A stretch of 64,000 nucleotides of DNA from Cryptomeria japonica. Its lineage: Eukaryota > Streptophyta > Pinopsida > Cupressales > Cupressaceae. Position numbers and translations under genes: made by a program. The stretch covers positions 263,612,925 to 263,676,924 of the forward strand of contig NC_081415.1 in NCBI RefSeq assembly GCF_030272615.1, written 5' to 3'. Below the pieces are notes generated by a model that saw only the letters and a program-made list of their open reading frames with translations, did no database searches and was not told the origin of the DNA. This document shows, piece after piece, positions 47,984 through 59,685 of the stretch (within the stretch, counting starts at the first letter, position 1; every line of letters begins with the position of its first letter).

Positions 47984-49178
47984 TGTTGGCATTTTTGATG
48001 ATGATGTTGTGATTTCCATTGATGGACACAAACTTTCTTTGAGATCACTTATTGTATGTATAAGTTATGCTCAACCAATATTTATTCCAACCATTATTAT
48101 GTATTATAGTCTTTAGACTACTGGTGTTTTGCAAAAAGTGTTTACCGATCTCAAGTGGTATGAAGACCTCAAGCTGTTTAAGGATCCCAAAGTGGTACGA
48201 AGAAACAAAGTGGCTATTATCATTTTTCCTAGTCTTCATTTTGAGAAACCGATAATTGGTAAAATGTGTGAGCCGGTAATTGGTAAAATATGTGAACCGG
48301 TAATAGGTAAATGTATGAACCGGTATTACTCTGTGATGAGTTACCAACCGGTATTATTTTTGTGATGAGTTATCATCCACCAACACTTTGGCGGTGATTC
48401 TATCTCATGTTACCAAATGTGTCTAGATGCACTAAACCTAGGAACTAGCAATGTAATCCTATTGGACCGACATGAAATCAGATTCCTTTATAAGGACATC
48501 ATGTCTAGGGTTTTAGGAGTTGTTAGGGTTTTGTGTGGTTGATGAGGATTTTGCATGTGTGATCACAGAAGAAGATTAGGCCTGTGTGAAGAAACTAAGT
48601 GTGGAGATTTTGAAGACTGAAGTAATGTTGAAATGCATTAACAATCAGCTATCAAGGATCTAACCAAGTATATTGTGCTAGTATTTAGATCACTCACTTG
48701 TTGATTACTCACATCTTCGGCAAGTCTGAAACCCTTAACCGGGTAGGCCTGGAAAAGCCTTTGTAAATCCTCTAACAAGGTGGTTCACAACTGTGGATCT
48801 GAAATCCTCTCACAAGGTAGTCTTTAATCGGACTTATCTCCTAACAGAGATTGAGATTCCTAACAGGATCTATTCTGGTGAAGAACATTGTATGACCTTA
48901 ACCTATTTGACCTTAACTGGTCTAGTTACTATTCTACAGATAGTTACTTGTGATTTTCATCTCACTGTGGTTTTTCCCATTTGGGTTTCCACATCAAAAT
49001 CTCTTATGTTATGGTGATTGTGCTTCTGTGGGTAAATGCCTTATTTGTTGTTTGGTTTGCATTTGTGTTAACCGGTTTGTTAGTAAAATTGTTATACCAG
49101 TTTACTGCTAAACTATTTAAGTGTTTGAGTGCAGTAATTTTTGGTATACTAATTCACCCCCCCTCTTAGTATTCATCA
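47984..49178 (+). repeat. 3' LTR of the copia element (1195 bp)
   Basis: It starts TGTTGGCATTTTTGATGATG and ends TAGTATTCATCA, followed by the target duplicate CACAT. Relative to the 5' LTR it has an extra CCGGTAATTGGTAAAATATG unit near 48272-48298 and a short duplication near 48900-48915, besides dispersed substitutions. The divergence is clearly greater than between the chromovirus LTRs, so this is an older insertion. Confidence 0.93.
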
Positions 49179-49183
49179 CACAT

Positions 49184-52100
49184 CACTTCAACAACAAACA
49201 TTAGGCAATTCAACCTTTTGCCTTCTCAATGCATTTTTTTTTGTCTTTCACTGGTTTTCTCATTCTGCTACATAGGGATATCATACCTTTCATGGCATCA
49301 TCACACGTGCCTTCCAATATGTAGTCCTTTCATATTTTAGGTTCCTACACACTATGTTGTTGTTAAGTATTTATTTAGTCTTAAGACATCTCATGACTCC
49401 ATTACATGTCCACACTCGGGTTTACAAACACAACTCTATCAAAACAAAAACAATATCACTAGTAAAACTATGATTGTGACAATCAATACCCTTAGGACAG
49501 TCATAGAAATTTAATCTATTTCATTTGGTTTTGATCCACAAACCCTTTTGAAGGTTGCATAGGGTCACCTCATCCCTCTCTCTATCATCAACCACTTCAA
49601 AATACCAATCGCTTTGTCTTCCCACCAAATTCTTCACTCTTACCGCCTTTTACTGTCTGATACATAAAGATATCAGACTATCCTCATGCCTAAAAATGTA
49701 CCAAATCTAATTTGGAGCCCTGCACACAACATAATATGATACATAGCATCAACAAAGGTATTCCCACACATTTAGGTGAATTTATATGCATGGGAGACCA
49801 AACTATACATTATTTACTCCTCTCGGTAAACACTAGGCAGGGTTTTAACATTTTTTGGAAAAACTATGATATCTTCTTTAAAATACTATGAAATTCAATG
49901 CCACAAAAGACAAAATAAAGTTAACTCTATAAACTGCAATCTTATATTTATTTTTAATCAATTCTTTCCTACATTGTTTGATCTTCCATCTTGTTAGAAA
50001 TCTCATCTCTATTATGCTTTGATGGATGTCGCATCCTATTACAAACCTCATATTTTGGCACTGGCAGAAAGGATTTTAGCAAAGGTTGTGGAATATGGCT
50101 TTTACATCTACCAATTGTTAGTCCATCTTGTGCATATGGCTTTTACATGTAGAAGATATAAATTTGATAAATAGGCCATATGGTAGATGATAAGTGAAGG
50201 ATGTAAGTACTAAAGGTGTGACACTAATGGCTTTGGTACATGAAGGTGACTAGAGGTTGTGGAAGGAGAAATGGTGGAAGTTGGATCTATGGTAGAGGTG
50301 GGAGTAGATGTTATTTACACATGAAAATGTTAAGCTAATACTCATAAAATAGCTAGGAATCCAACTTAAGGCATTCTATTTGTTAATAAATTTCTCTACC
50401 ATTGAGGTATTGCCCCCTTTCTTACCATTCCATTGTTTTCTTGAGTGTAGATTATTTTCAACACTCATTATAAGACACATATAGGTTCTTGGGGTTCCTA
50501 ACCTAACCTAGCTTTGATAACATTTTGAACTACTACTCATGGACTAGTTAGGTTACCAAGATATGACCTTCTATTTGTTTTTAGAATGTGATCTATGACT
50601 AAGTATTAGAGGATCTTACTAGCTTGGGTATCATGATTTTATGTGTCTTTGACATGACTCCTAGTAACTATATAAGGATATTACTAGTCCTAGATCTATG
50701 CCTTATCTTTTTGATATGGTTCCTAGTGAGAATATATGAATATTACTAGTTCTAAATGTCATAACTTTGTGTTTTGCATGCTCCATGTGTGTTACCAATG
50801 TTACTCATATTACTCACTTTGTACTTCCCTTTTATCTCAATATTGTAGATTGATAATATCATGAGTCTTGGGAGCTAACACCTTTCCAAACTTGTAGTCA
50901 TCTTGACTCTTCAATATCTTGGTTTCTCCATATTTTCCCAAGAGTACATGAGCATAATTTCATACTCTTGCTAAGAGGGGGCTAAATATTGCATCATAAG
51001 TTGTATCTCTTTATAAATATACACTAGGTTTGGACTCAATTTAGTGGTTGTGCCTTATTTATGCTTAATTGTACTTAGGTTTCAGAATATTTCCATAAAT
51101 TTGGTTCATTCCCTTATTCATGATGTCTCTCATGGCTCAATTTTCTAGGACTAGGGTCTTGGGAACCCTTATTCATTGAAATTGGACCTAAAATTTGAAA
51201 GATGAATGTTGGATTCACAAATAGTAGGAATTTTCTCTCCAAATTTGGACTTTTCCAAAATTTCATTTTGAAAAGGTGCAAGTTGCATATAGATACAAGT
51301 CTATTTCTCATTTTACCCCCCTATAAACTCCAACCCACATCTACCAAATTTTCAATCAAGCAATTCAAATCAATTGAGCATAGATCTATAATCAAGGAAC
51401 AAGGCATTCAAAGATACAACTTTTTTACATCAGTTATGATCAACTACAATATGTTTTTCCATTATGAAAGCATACACTAACATGTTCTACAAACATTAAA
51501 GCATTTCAAAATTGAGGTGTATTTGTCAATTTTTTATTTACATATATGTTTGGAACATATTAACACAAACTGTAATGTTATGAAGCTTCCTCTACTAGAT
51601 ACCTCCCTAGAACTGGTTCAAGATGACTCTCACATACATTTGTAAATGTGAAAGGAAACACAGATATGCCTAAGTCTGAGAGAAAAGTATAACTACAATA
51701 TGTAGATGATGATGACAAGCCTTATGTATAGGTCTAAGGAAAAGAATTGTGAGCAACACATCACTTTGAAGCACACATTAAAATAAGACATAGAAAGGCA
51801 TAGCTGCACCAACAAATAGTGAACAAGAAGTAAAAAAAGCCAAGTTTCATTGAAAATATAGTAAAGATCTTCTAGGATAGTTTTAAGAGAAGACACAAAG
51901 CCTCCTGAAGAAGTCATGAGAAGATGATACACAATAAGAACCAAATACACGTGGAATAGTACAAGTGATAACTGTCCTAGCCAGATTAATAATAGTGAGA
52001 TCATGGGCAAAGATTTTAAATATAAATCTCAATGACAACCCAACCAAAGAGAAAAAGTTAGGACAAAGCCTATAAAAAAGAGATAGCCACAAAATAGTAA

Positions 52101-53520
52101 CAAGTAGTCTATACCCAAGTAGTATATACATTGTTTTTTTCTATCACTACTACTATGGTACTCATTGATTTTGATATTGAACCCAAATCACAAGCCTGGG
52201 TTGTCCCTTTACTTCCTCTAAGACTGTGTAGGTCTTCATTATCATTGTGATCTTTGACTGTAAATGAAAATTTGTGTGTTGTAATCCTAAAGACTATTTA
52301 CACATACAATGAACTTGTATTCCTCTCATGAGGACCTCTGTCTTGGCTATTCTATTTAATACTTCATGAATGTGTACTTTGTGATAGTTAAAATAATGGT
52401 GACTCCCATCTGAAACTATTTTAAATGTGATCTAGCATGGTGATGATGTGATTGTTTTATTTGAAGTTAATGATGAATGACAATAATTTTCATTGATATG
52501 ACTATTGTGATAACATGCACTTCATTTCACTATAAAATCTGACTTAGACTATCGTTTACTCCTTTTAATTCTTATTCATAGGTATATATCCTTGTGCTTA
52601 TGACTGTTGTAACTTATAGCTACTTTTTTTGTCTTCTAGGCCTAGATACATCTTCATGAAACTAATTCTTTGGAAAGATGCATGTTGTGTTTGATCATTA
52701 CTATAATAATCAAGTCTCTTAAAATTAGATGCTTTATGGTATGCTCTCAGACTTAGGCATATATGCTTCCTCTGCTAGATACCTCCCTAGAATTGGTAAG
52801 CTCATTCTTTGTTGTATATATGTCCTAGTGCCATGGTAAGGGTAGGATGGGAGAGAGAAAAGAAAAATAGAGGTCAATTTCCCTCTGGGGCGTATAGAAT
52901 TCGTGGTTGTGAAAGGGGAAGACTGAACATCGACAACCGAGGCATGGGGACACAACATTAAAAGACTTCTGATGACCTAGGAACGACAAAGCATGGGTAG
53001 TTGTGAAATGTAGTGGATAGCTCAAGCAATGGGTGGGATGCAAGCAATTACTCATTTATGCAAATCAATCAATGAAGGTGAAGATTCTACCCAAGCAATT
53101 CCATAAATTATACAAATATTATGCAAATCCAAAATTCCTCATGCAAATATTATGCAAATCCGAAGATTCAATGAATGAAGGAGAAGATTCAAAAATTCCT
53201 CATATTATGAAAATCTGAAATGAAGGTGAAGATTCTACCTTGAATGGTGAGTGTGTCATTTGAACTTGCCAAGGGTTGAGCTCAATGCGGAAGCCTGCAT
53301 GGGATTGCAAATGTCACAAATGACTTGCCCTCTTTTTTTTTTTTTTTAAGTATAATGCCTGTTGTCGTTGCAATTACGATGAACGTGGGCACTTTTTTGA
53401 AAATAAAATAAAAATTCATTGCTAATGTCTTCTCTGTCAAAACCAAATGTGAAATTACCATTAGAATTTCGACGAATTCATGCATTTCTTAAAAAAAAAT
53501 CAAATTTGGTCACAATATAC
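49184..53520. other. Non-coding CACTA interior, 5' side of Tnp2
   Basis: There is no gene I can support. A 33-base segment GCTTCCTCT(A/G)CTAGATACCT... occurs near 51588 and again near 52765, followed each time by CCCTAGAA(C/T)TGGT. Imperfect short repeats (AAGGTGAAGATTCTACC) lie at 53075-53240. Poly-T at about 53332-53347. The segment ends in the right terminal inverted repeat. Confidence 0.45.
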
Positions 53521-53569
53521 CTTCTCCGTCAGAAACCTCTATTGAAATTATAGACCAAATGTATTAGTG
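53521..53569 (-). repeat. CACTA terminal inverted repeat, right (5' end relative to transposase)
   Basis: The minus strand reads CACTAATACATTTGG from 53569 inward, then ATAATTTCAATAGAGG and GACGGAG. It is the counterpart of 5652-5700. Plus-strand TAGTG ends at 53569 and is followed by ACT (53570-53572), equal to the ACT before 5652. Just inside, ATTTCGACGAATTC (about 53468) resembles the CGACGA subterminal words of the other end. Confidence 0.72.
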
Positions 53570-53572
53570 ACT

Positions 53573-54028
53573 AGTATTTTGCCTTTTTATTTCATCAAAT
53601 TTGATTTTTTTGTTGAATTTTTTTCTTTTTCATGGCGTTAAAAACTGGTCATTATCATTTTATCATGTGAGACGATACTGTGTCTCGTACAACAAACTAT
53701 CTTTATTGGTTTTTCATTTTAGGCCATTAGATTTGTCGTTTGGGACCTCCCCGTGTATCGTACGAGTGTTTTCTTGAAAAACCATTTCATCATGTGAGTC
53801 CATGTAGTTTATTGTATGGGAGTCTTTTGTCATGCTAGGTGCATTCCTAACTCATACGAGTTTCTGCTTAGACTATGATATGTTGTATGAAAAATAGTGA
53901 GCATTTTTAAGAGTCCAAACATGAAAATTTTATTTTGCAAGTGATGTATTTGGGTTTGCGTGATGTTTAATTTATTTTGTAGAGTAATTTGGATAATTTT
54001 CTGATGCTCTATTGTTTGATTGTTGCAG
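53573..54028 (+). other. Tat flank resuming after the CACTA element; leader or intron of the PMD gene
   Basis: AT-rich, containing repeated TGTATCGTACGAG, TCTCGTAC and TTGTATGGGAG words. It ends in a good splice acceptor, TTGATTGTTGCAG, at 54016-54028, just before the PMD frame. It is probably 5' untranslated or intronic sequence of the opposite-strand gene. Confidence 0.4.
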
Positions 54029-55840
54029 GTTCGATTGCCACATGTTATTTTTTGGTGTGTCTATCCTCCTATAATGAGGCTAGTTCATGAGTTATCCGAT
54101 ATTGATAGAGCACATATCAATTTGTGTGGGTGTACCCACCTTTTATAGATGTCAGATATTCATGTGAATCACAAGATACCTATTGCACTGGTTGAGAGAT
54201 TTCATTCTGAGCGTAACACCTTCCATTTACCAGTTGGGGAGATGACCATCACTCCAGAGGATGTTTACAGGATATTGAGGATTTCGTTTGCTGGTGATAA
54301 GGTTGATTACGATTCTGCTCAGCCTCCTGGTATATTAGCTTTGAGACGCATTTTTCATGATGAGGACATCCTTACGCGGGCTATCAGTTGTGATGATATG
54401 ATGGCTAGGTACAGTGAGCAGATTTCATTGGCATGTGTCTTGGCAAGATTCATTGGTTGCTTCATTATGTCGGATAGAGAACAACAGGGTTTCTTATGTA
54501 GGTGGCCTAGGATGCTGGAGAGACTTTTGGATCATCCTGAGAGATTAGGGTGGGGATCTTGTTTGTTAGGCCACATGTATCATGAGATGCATGAGGTTGT
54601 CTATAGGGAGGGGAAGAGCATGGCAGCAGGTGTCCTAGTTTTAAAAATATGGGCCTAGGAGCATATCCCAGTTTGCAGACCTATTGTGGATGACGCTAGA
54701 GATCTACAGCAACTGATAGTTTATAGATATTTTGGATACATTACTTAGCCTCATCTGGGAAAGATAGAGTATTGGTGATAATAGCTTGATGATCTGATCA
54801 TTGTTGCATGGAGACTGTACAAGGGTCTTGAGCTGTGGGATGACTGGAGGGCTGTGCAAAGAGATATGTTCATGACTTGTCCTCTAATCAACAGATTTGT
54901 GATAGTTATTGAGAAATTTGTTGTATCTTGGGTCATGAGGTAGTATGGTAGGCCTCAGGTGATTTCATAGGAGTTTACCACCTACGCTCATAATGCAAAC
55001 AAGGAGAGACAAGGATGGGCCCCTAGGTTGTCCTATGCATTGAGCATGCAGGAGCTAACAAGGTTACAATGACTTTGGTGGGACTACCTGGATGACATTG
55101 TAGATGCAAGGGTATTGTCCTAGTACAAGGATTGGTTTTAGCAGCATCTATTCCTTAGGTTTATGGATCCAACTAAGCATGCACCTCTCATAGAGGAGGC
55201 TAAGGATGATGCCCCTACACAAGCACAGGGACAGGCACAAGGAGAGGGACAGGGACAGAGAGAAGAGGCTCCTAGGTGGGCAGGTGGTGATCCTAGTGCT
55301 AGCAGAAGTAGGGTACTAGTTGGGGGGAGACAACAACAAAGAGGAGAGGGTAGATCCCTTGGATTTGTTGGTGTGAGGATGAGTGGTGCTAGGATGGCAG
55401 AGGGTAGAGGAGAGGAGGAGCAAGAAACTCCTAGATAGGTGCGATAGCGGAGGGATGAGAAGGGTGGAGATGGAGGTGGAGATGGAGGTGGAGAGCCTAT
55501 GAGGGATTAGGGGCAGCTGATGTAGCATGGTTGATGAGAGCCAGATTAGCAGGTTTGTAGTTGCAGTTGACATTGGCTCAGACACAGCTTGTGGAGCGAG
55601 ACTGAGAGCTGGCGGAGGTCAGGGCAAAGCGAGATACTCTCCAGCGTGAGGTTTTGCATCAGACTAGCTGAGCAACTTATTACATTGTAGCTTATAGTGT
55701 AGCAATTCCTATAGCGCAGCAGGTTATCCCATATTCTCAGTATATGGCTCAATCTGAGGGAGCTCGGCACCTAGGGAGGATGCTGGTTAGTAGGCTCCAC
55801 CTCCTCCACCACCTGGTGATGAGGGAGAGGTAGAGAGCTA
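54029..55840 (+). pseudogene. Plant mobile domain (PMD, MAIN-like) gene, antisense to Tat pol, with many stops
   Basis: One frame runs from the acceptor at 54028 past 55438 without a frameshift but with a dozen or more stops, mostly TAG. Before the first TAG (54146) it reads VRLPHVIFWCVYPP. After it come HKIPIALVERFHSERNTFHL and PVGEMTITPEDVYRILRISF, the classic PMD start (ALVERW...HTFHLPxGExTxTLxDV). RPIVDDARDLQQLIVYRYFG, GLELWDDWRAVQRDMF and RQGWAPRLSYALSMQELTRL are later conserved pieces. The C-terminus (55195-55440) is Gln/Gly/Glu/Arg-rich low complexity. PMD proteins (MAIN family) occur in plants both as silencing factors and inside transposons. It is convergent with Tat pol, as an additional antisense ORF of a Tat element would be. 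Confidence 0.8.
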
Positions 55841-57352
55841 GATTTTTGTAGCTCTTATATTTTGTTATATACCCCATTTTTTTATAGCCCATACGATTCT
55901 TACTCCAATGGGACATTGTAGATGAGATTTGATATCATTTGTACCCTAAAACTTTTATTTGTACTCTGAGATATTTATGATGATATATATACGAGATCAC
56001 TATTTGATTTCAACATACTTGTGTCGATTGATTATGAGATGTATTTATATATGCTTTATTCTATATGTATGCATATTTTTCAGTATGGATGTATGTAATG
56101 CAGATGAATATGAATGTTTGTTTTTGTTTCTTTTCATATGCAAATAAATGATGATAATGAGTAACTAGTAATGCAAATTTTTATGTTTACTTTTTTCTAT
56201 GCAATAATATAAATGGAAATGAGTATGTAATGAATCTATATAAGATGCTTATGTATGTAGCTAACATCTCAATATACAAGTACTCAATTAGAGAAATGAT
56301 GAAAAAGAGACCACTTATCTAATAAATGATGAAATTTCAAACTCTCATTCAAAAGATAAAGAGATCATTGTTATCATGCAAAAATCACTCAAAATCCACA
56401 AAATGTAGAATGAATGCAACCTAAACCTAGTCACTAGATTTGAAATGCTTAATTTTCATCACTGAGCATTTACAAACATAGCAGGCAGATAAAAGCTCCT
56501 TTCTTTTCATGTGCAATATTAATTATCTTCTCCGCAATGACCCTTTTTTGGTTCATATCCTTGGATAGATTACGCACGCAACTAGATTGCACATTTAAAT
56601 AAATTCCCTCAAAACAGACAAAGAAATGATGCCAACCTCCCTGTAGCATACAAATAAGTGGAGTCGAGGTATCTGTGGCGATTTCACCTTAATGTGAAGG
56701 CACTTATCACAAACACCTAGCTGATTAGATATTTCCAGATCATCAGAATCATTCCTACAAGCAGAAAACAAAGAAAATATTATACCCCCAATCCTTGCTC
56801 CTCTTAGTCAAGATAGACTTCCTCAAGTTACTCAGAGGGAATAATAATCAAAAACCAATATAAAAGACAACACACGAAGAAAATTTCATGCATATCTTAA
56901 ATTGTTTAGTGATTATTTTCAGTAATCTTGTTTTGCTTGTTTACTCAGTGATAAAAATCTTCATTAGTTAGGAGACAGGAGATTGACTCAAATTGGATGA
57001 CCAAGTTTCACTAACAAAAAGTTGACTTGGATTATACTACTTAGGATATGTAAAATGCTCAATTGATTACCCTAAGACTAGGACATTGATCAGTTTCAAG
57101 CCACGAGGGTTCTAAAGAACTAGGATGTCACAACAATGACTAAAAGATATGTACAAGCAATAGCAAAGATGTATGAAAGCAGGAAATGCCAACATTGCGT
57201 TGATAGATGGAGCACTTGAGTACAAGAGGTGCATGTTTGTGAGGTTTTCACCTGCTTGGCAATAATTCTTTTTTTTTAAAAAAAGATATTTTAGGATTTT
57301 TAGGATTTTTTCAGGACTTTTTCAGTTGTACAGGTTGCTGGAGCAGAGAATA
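55841..57352. other. Convergent spacer between the PMD gene and Tat pol
   Basis: No gene found. It would hold the 3' untranslated ends of both the plus-strand PMD gene and the minus-strand pol. It is AT-rich with ordinary microsatellites. There are no LTR ends or target duplications, which supports one continuous element here. Confidence 0.45.
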
Positions 57353-58690
57353 CTAAGTGAAGAATTTCTTCAATTGGATGGTGTTGATCAGTTCACGAAG
57401 TTGTTCTCCTTATGATCTTGAGACTGGATAGGCACCAGAGCCAAAGGTTGTAGTAGCGACATAGGGACCCAGCCAGTTGGGCTCAAAATTTCCTTTGTTG
57501 TCCCGAAACTATTGATTTTTAGGATTTTCTCTCAGGACAAGCTCACCAACCTGAAATTCACGTTGTCAAACCTTCTTGTTATGTCCTTTAGACATTCTCT
57601 TTTGATACACTCTCAGATGATCAAATGCCACTTGTCGACATTCATCCAGCAACTCGAGCTCTTGCAATCTAGATATTTTGTAGTCCTCATCAGGGACGAG
57701 ACCTTGCAAAGAAACTCTTAAAGATGGTATTTCCACCTCAATAGGTAAAACTACTTTGGATCCATACACCAAAGAAAAAGGTGTAGCCCTAGTAGGTGTT
57801 CTGATACTTGTTCTATAAGCCCATAATGCAGGTTGAGTTGTAGATGCCAATCCCTTTTGGATTTGTTTACTGTTTTGTGTAAGATAGTCAGTAGATTTTT
57901 GTTAGATGCTTTAGCTTGTCCATTACCTTGAGGGTAATATATGGATGACTAGTGTTGTTTGATCTTGAATTTTTCATAGAGCTCATCTAGATCTTTGTTC
58001 TTGAATTGCCCTCCATTTTTAGTTACAATGGATGACGGTATCCCATACCTGCAAACGATATGGTTTAGGACGAACAGAGAGACTTGTTTACCGGTTGCTT
58101 TTATGAGTGGAACCGCTTCTACCAACTTAGTGAAGTACTAAAAGGAAATTATGATAAACTTGTGTCTGTTAGATGATGTAGGATATATTTGGCCAATGAG
58201 ATCAAATTCCCATTGCAAAAAAGGCCAATGAGATGATGTATGATCCCTTGCTGGAGCATGTATGAAATTTCCCATGTATTTGACACTTCTCACAAGTTTT
58301 AGAAAACTTTATAGCATCTTTCTCCATGTTTGGCTAGTAGTAGCCAGCCCTTAGTAGTTTTCAAGCTAAAGCTAGACCATTTGAATGAGATCCACAAATA
58401 CCTTCATGGACTTCAGATAATGTGTGTTGAGACTTTTCAGTTTCTAGACACCTAAGCAAAGTACCATCCAAACCTCATCTAAATAGGTCGTTAGCGATGA
58501 TGACATACAGTGAAGCGTTTTGGATTAGGTTCCTTTTCTCATTACGGATAAGATTTTTCAGGGATAATTTGGTCTCACGGGTAAGAGTAAATGTGGTTGT
58601 AGCAAGATGAGTCATGTCCAATAATAGAACAGACCATCTGGGACTCAAAAGAATCATAGGCAGGGTAATGTAACTCTTCCACCAAGAATT
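57353..58690 (-). pseudogene. Tat integrase remnant
   Basis: Minus strand. The zinc-binding start is near 58420-58280 (HEGICGSHSNGLALA, then YYWPNMEKDAIKF and TCEKCQIHG). The core region has PSSIVTKNGGQFKNKDLDEL (about 58035) where the second Asp is usually found; it reads Asn here. The third catalytic position is GNGQAKASN at about 57925-57899, with Lys (AAA, minus strand of 57910-57912) in place of the usual Glu. The C-terminal part is intact from 57850 to 57566 (WAYRTSIRTPTRATPFSLVY, then GSKVVLPIEVEIPS). It ends with LINTIQLKKFFT and TAG at 57355-57353. Multiple stops and frameshifts occur. It cuts and joins cDNA into the genome when functional; this copy cannot. Confidence 0.83.
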
Positions 58691-58850
58691 CAAAGCAAAA
58701 ACTAGATTCTTGTAACTCTGGTATATATGCCAAGGCAGTCATAGTATATGTTGCTCTATTTGTTGATCTAGGGATCTATTGAAATGACACAAAAGTAAAA
58801 TATTTCTTAAGATCATCAACCATCCTCTTATAAGGCATCAGTTTCTCATG

Positions 58851-59110
58851 TCAAGTCTGATGTGTATCATTGATTTGATTGATGATTAGTTGAGAAACTC
58901 CATATATGTGTAATTCCATAACCTTCCATTCATTAGCTAGCTTGATCCCGTTTACCAAAGCTTTGTACTCTACAACGTTGTTTGTGCAAGGGAAGAGAAT
59001 CATGTAAGCCTTCGGGATTGAATATTTTTGAGGGATAATAAAAAGTATCCCATCACCGGAACCATGTTGAGTGAAAGACCCATCAAAGAACATCTTCCAT
59101 GATTATTGAG
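58851..59110 (-). pseudogene. Second (archaeal-type) RNase H of the Tat element
   Basis: MFFDGSFTQHGSGDGILFII, then NNVVEYKALVNGIKLANEWK and HIYGVSQLIINQIN form an RNase H fold of the type that follows the ordinary RNase H only in Tat-lineage elements. The usual DGS, EY and GDSQL motifs are seen, the last altered to GVSQL, so the third catalytic Asp is Val. This domain is the main reason for the Tat assignment. Confidence 0.8.
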
Positions 59111-59198
59111 TAACGTGCATGATAGATTAATCTGGGAATTCTATGTGTAAAGGTTGACTGTCTTCAAGTGGAGCTTCAGCAAGTTGGTCTATAATTAC

Positions 59199-59537
59199 CT
59201 ATCCTTTGATGGCTTTGCATTCTACATATTCAATATCCAATTTCGTAAGATCCATGACCCATCTAGCCAATCTTCTGGTAAGTGTTGCTTTGCTAAGAAG
59301 ATATTTGAGCGGATCAATCTTAGCCACTAGCTTGATGGAATGTGCTAACATGTAGTGTCTCAATTTTTGTGATGCAAATACTAATTCCAAACAAGCTTTT
59401 TCTATTATAGTATAGTTCATTTCATAAGACACCAATGTTCTGCTGATATAATAAATAGCTCTTTCCTTTTTATTCTCATCTTGTTGTGCCAAAAGTGCCC
59501 CCAGTGATGTATCGGTAGCTAATATGTATAGAATCAA
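59199..59537 (-). pseudogene. First RNase H of the Tat element
   Basis: LYILATDTSLGALLAQQDEN, then RAIYYISRTLVSYEMNYTII and EKACLELVFASQKLRHYML are a standard Ty3/gypsy RNase H with the conserved DTSLGALL and EKACLE motifs. It ends near VMDLTKLDIEYVECKAIKG, the linker to the second RNase H. It removes the RNA strand after reverse transcription. It is separated from RT by frame breaks at 59540-59685. Confidence 0.85.
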
Positions 59538-59685
59538 TGGTTTACCTAAAAATTGGTGGCATCAGTATTAGTAGATTAGATATGTATTCTTTGATTTGTT
59601 GAAGGTGTTTCTCACATTCCTAATCCCAGTTGTAGGTTACACCTTTCCTTAATACTTTTGTGAAGGGTTGAGCTTTATCTACTAG

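Larger units (their letters stand above)
43545..49178 (+). mobile_element. Non-autonomous Ty1/copia (SIRE/Maximus-like) element, TSD CACAT
   Basis: LTRs of 1155 and 1195 bp flank a 3.28-kb interior. CACAT precedes (43540-43544) and follows (49179-49183), an exact target duplication. A primer site resembling initiator tRNA-Met and an AAAGGGGGAGA polypurine tract are in place. The tract and the TGTTGGCATTTTTGATGATG LTR start are typical of SIRE-type copia elements. The interior has a C-terminal Gag remnant and an extra ORF but no protease, integrase, RT or RNase H, so it would need enzymes from an autonomous relative. It inserted into the 5' part of the CACTA element. Confidence 0.92.
5652..53569 (-). 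mobile_element. Giant CACTA (En/Spm) DNA transposon carrying five LTR insertions
   Basis: The left end starts CACTAGTACATTCG at 5652. The right end, read inward on the minus strand from 53569, starts CACTAATACATTTG, with 12 of the first 14 bases equal and patchy similarity for about 40 bases. Both ends are flanked by ACT (5649-5651 and 53570-53572), the 3-bp target duplication typical of CACTA elements. Inside, on the minus strand, are Tnp2 fragments and then a Transposase_24-type gene, in the usual CACTA order. Taking out the nested LTR elements leaves about 19 kb. Own segments are 5652-7862, 12148-15279, 27231-28074, 32342-37462, 40286-43544 and 49184-53569. That one element spans the whole interval is inferred from ends, TSD and gene order together. 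Confidence 0.78.

Noticed and set aside
51693-52131. Hydrophobic minus-strand frames resembling membrane proteins
   Set aside because: Leu/Phe/Ile-rich translation of AT-rich sequence in two overlapping phases, with no conserved pattern.
53282-53485. Short minus-strand frame beside the right CACTA terminus
   Set aside because: It overlaps poly-T and subterminal sequence and contains a homopolymer Lys run; no support as a gene.
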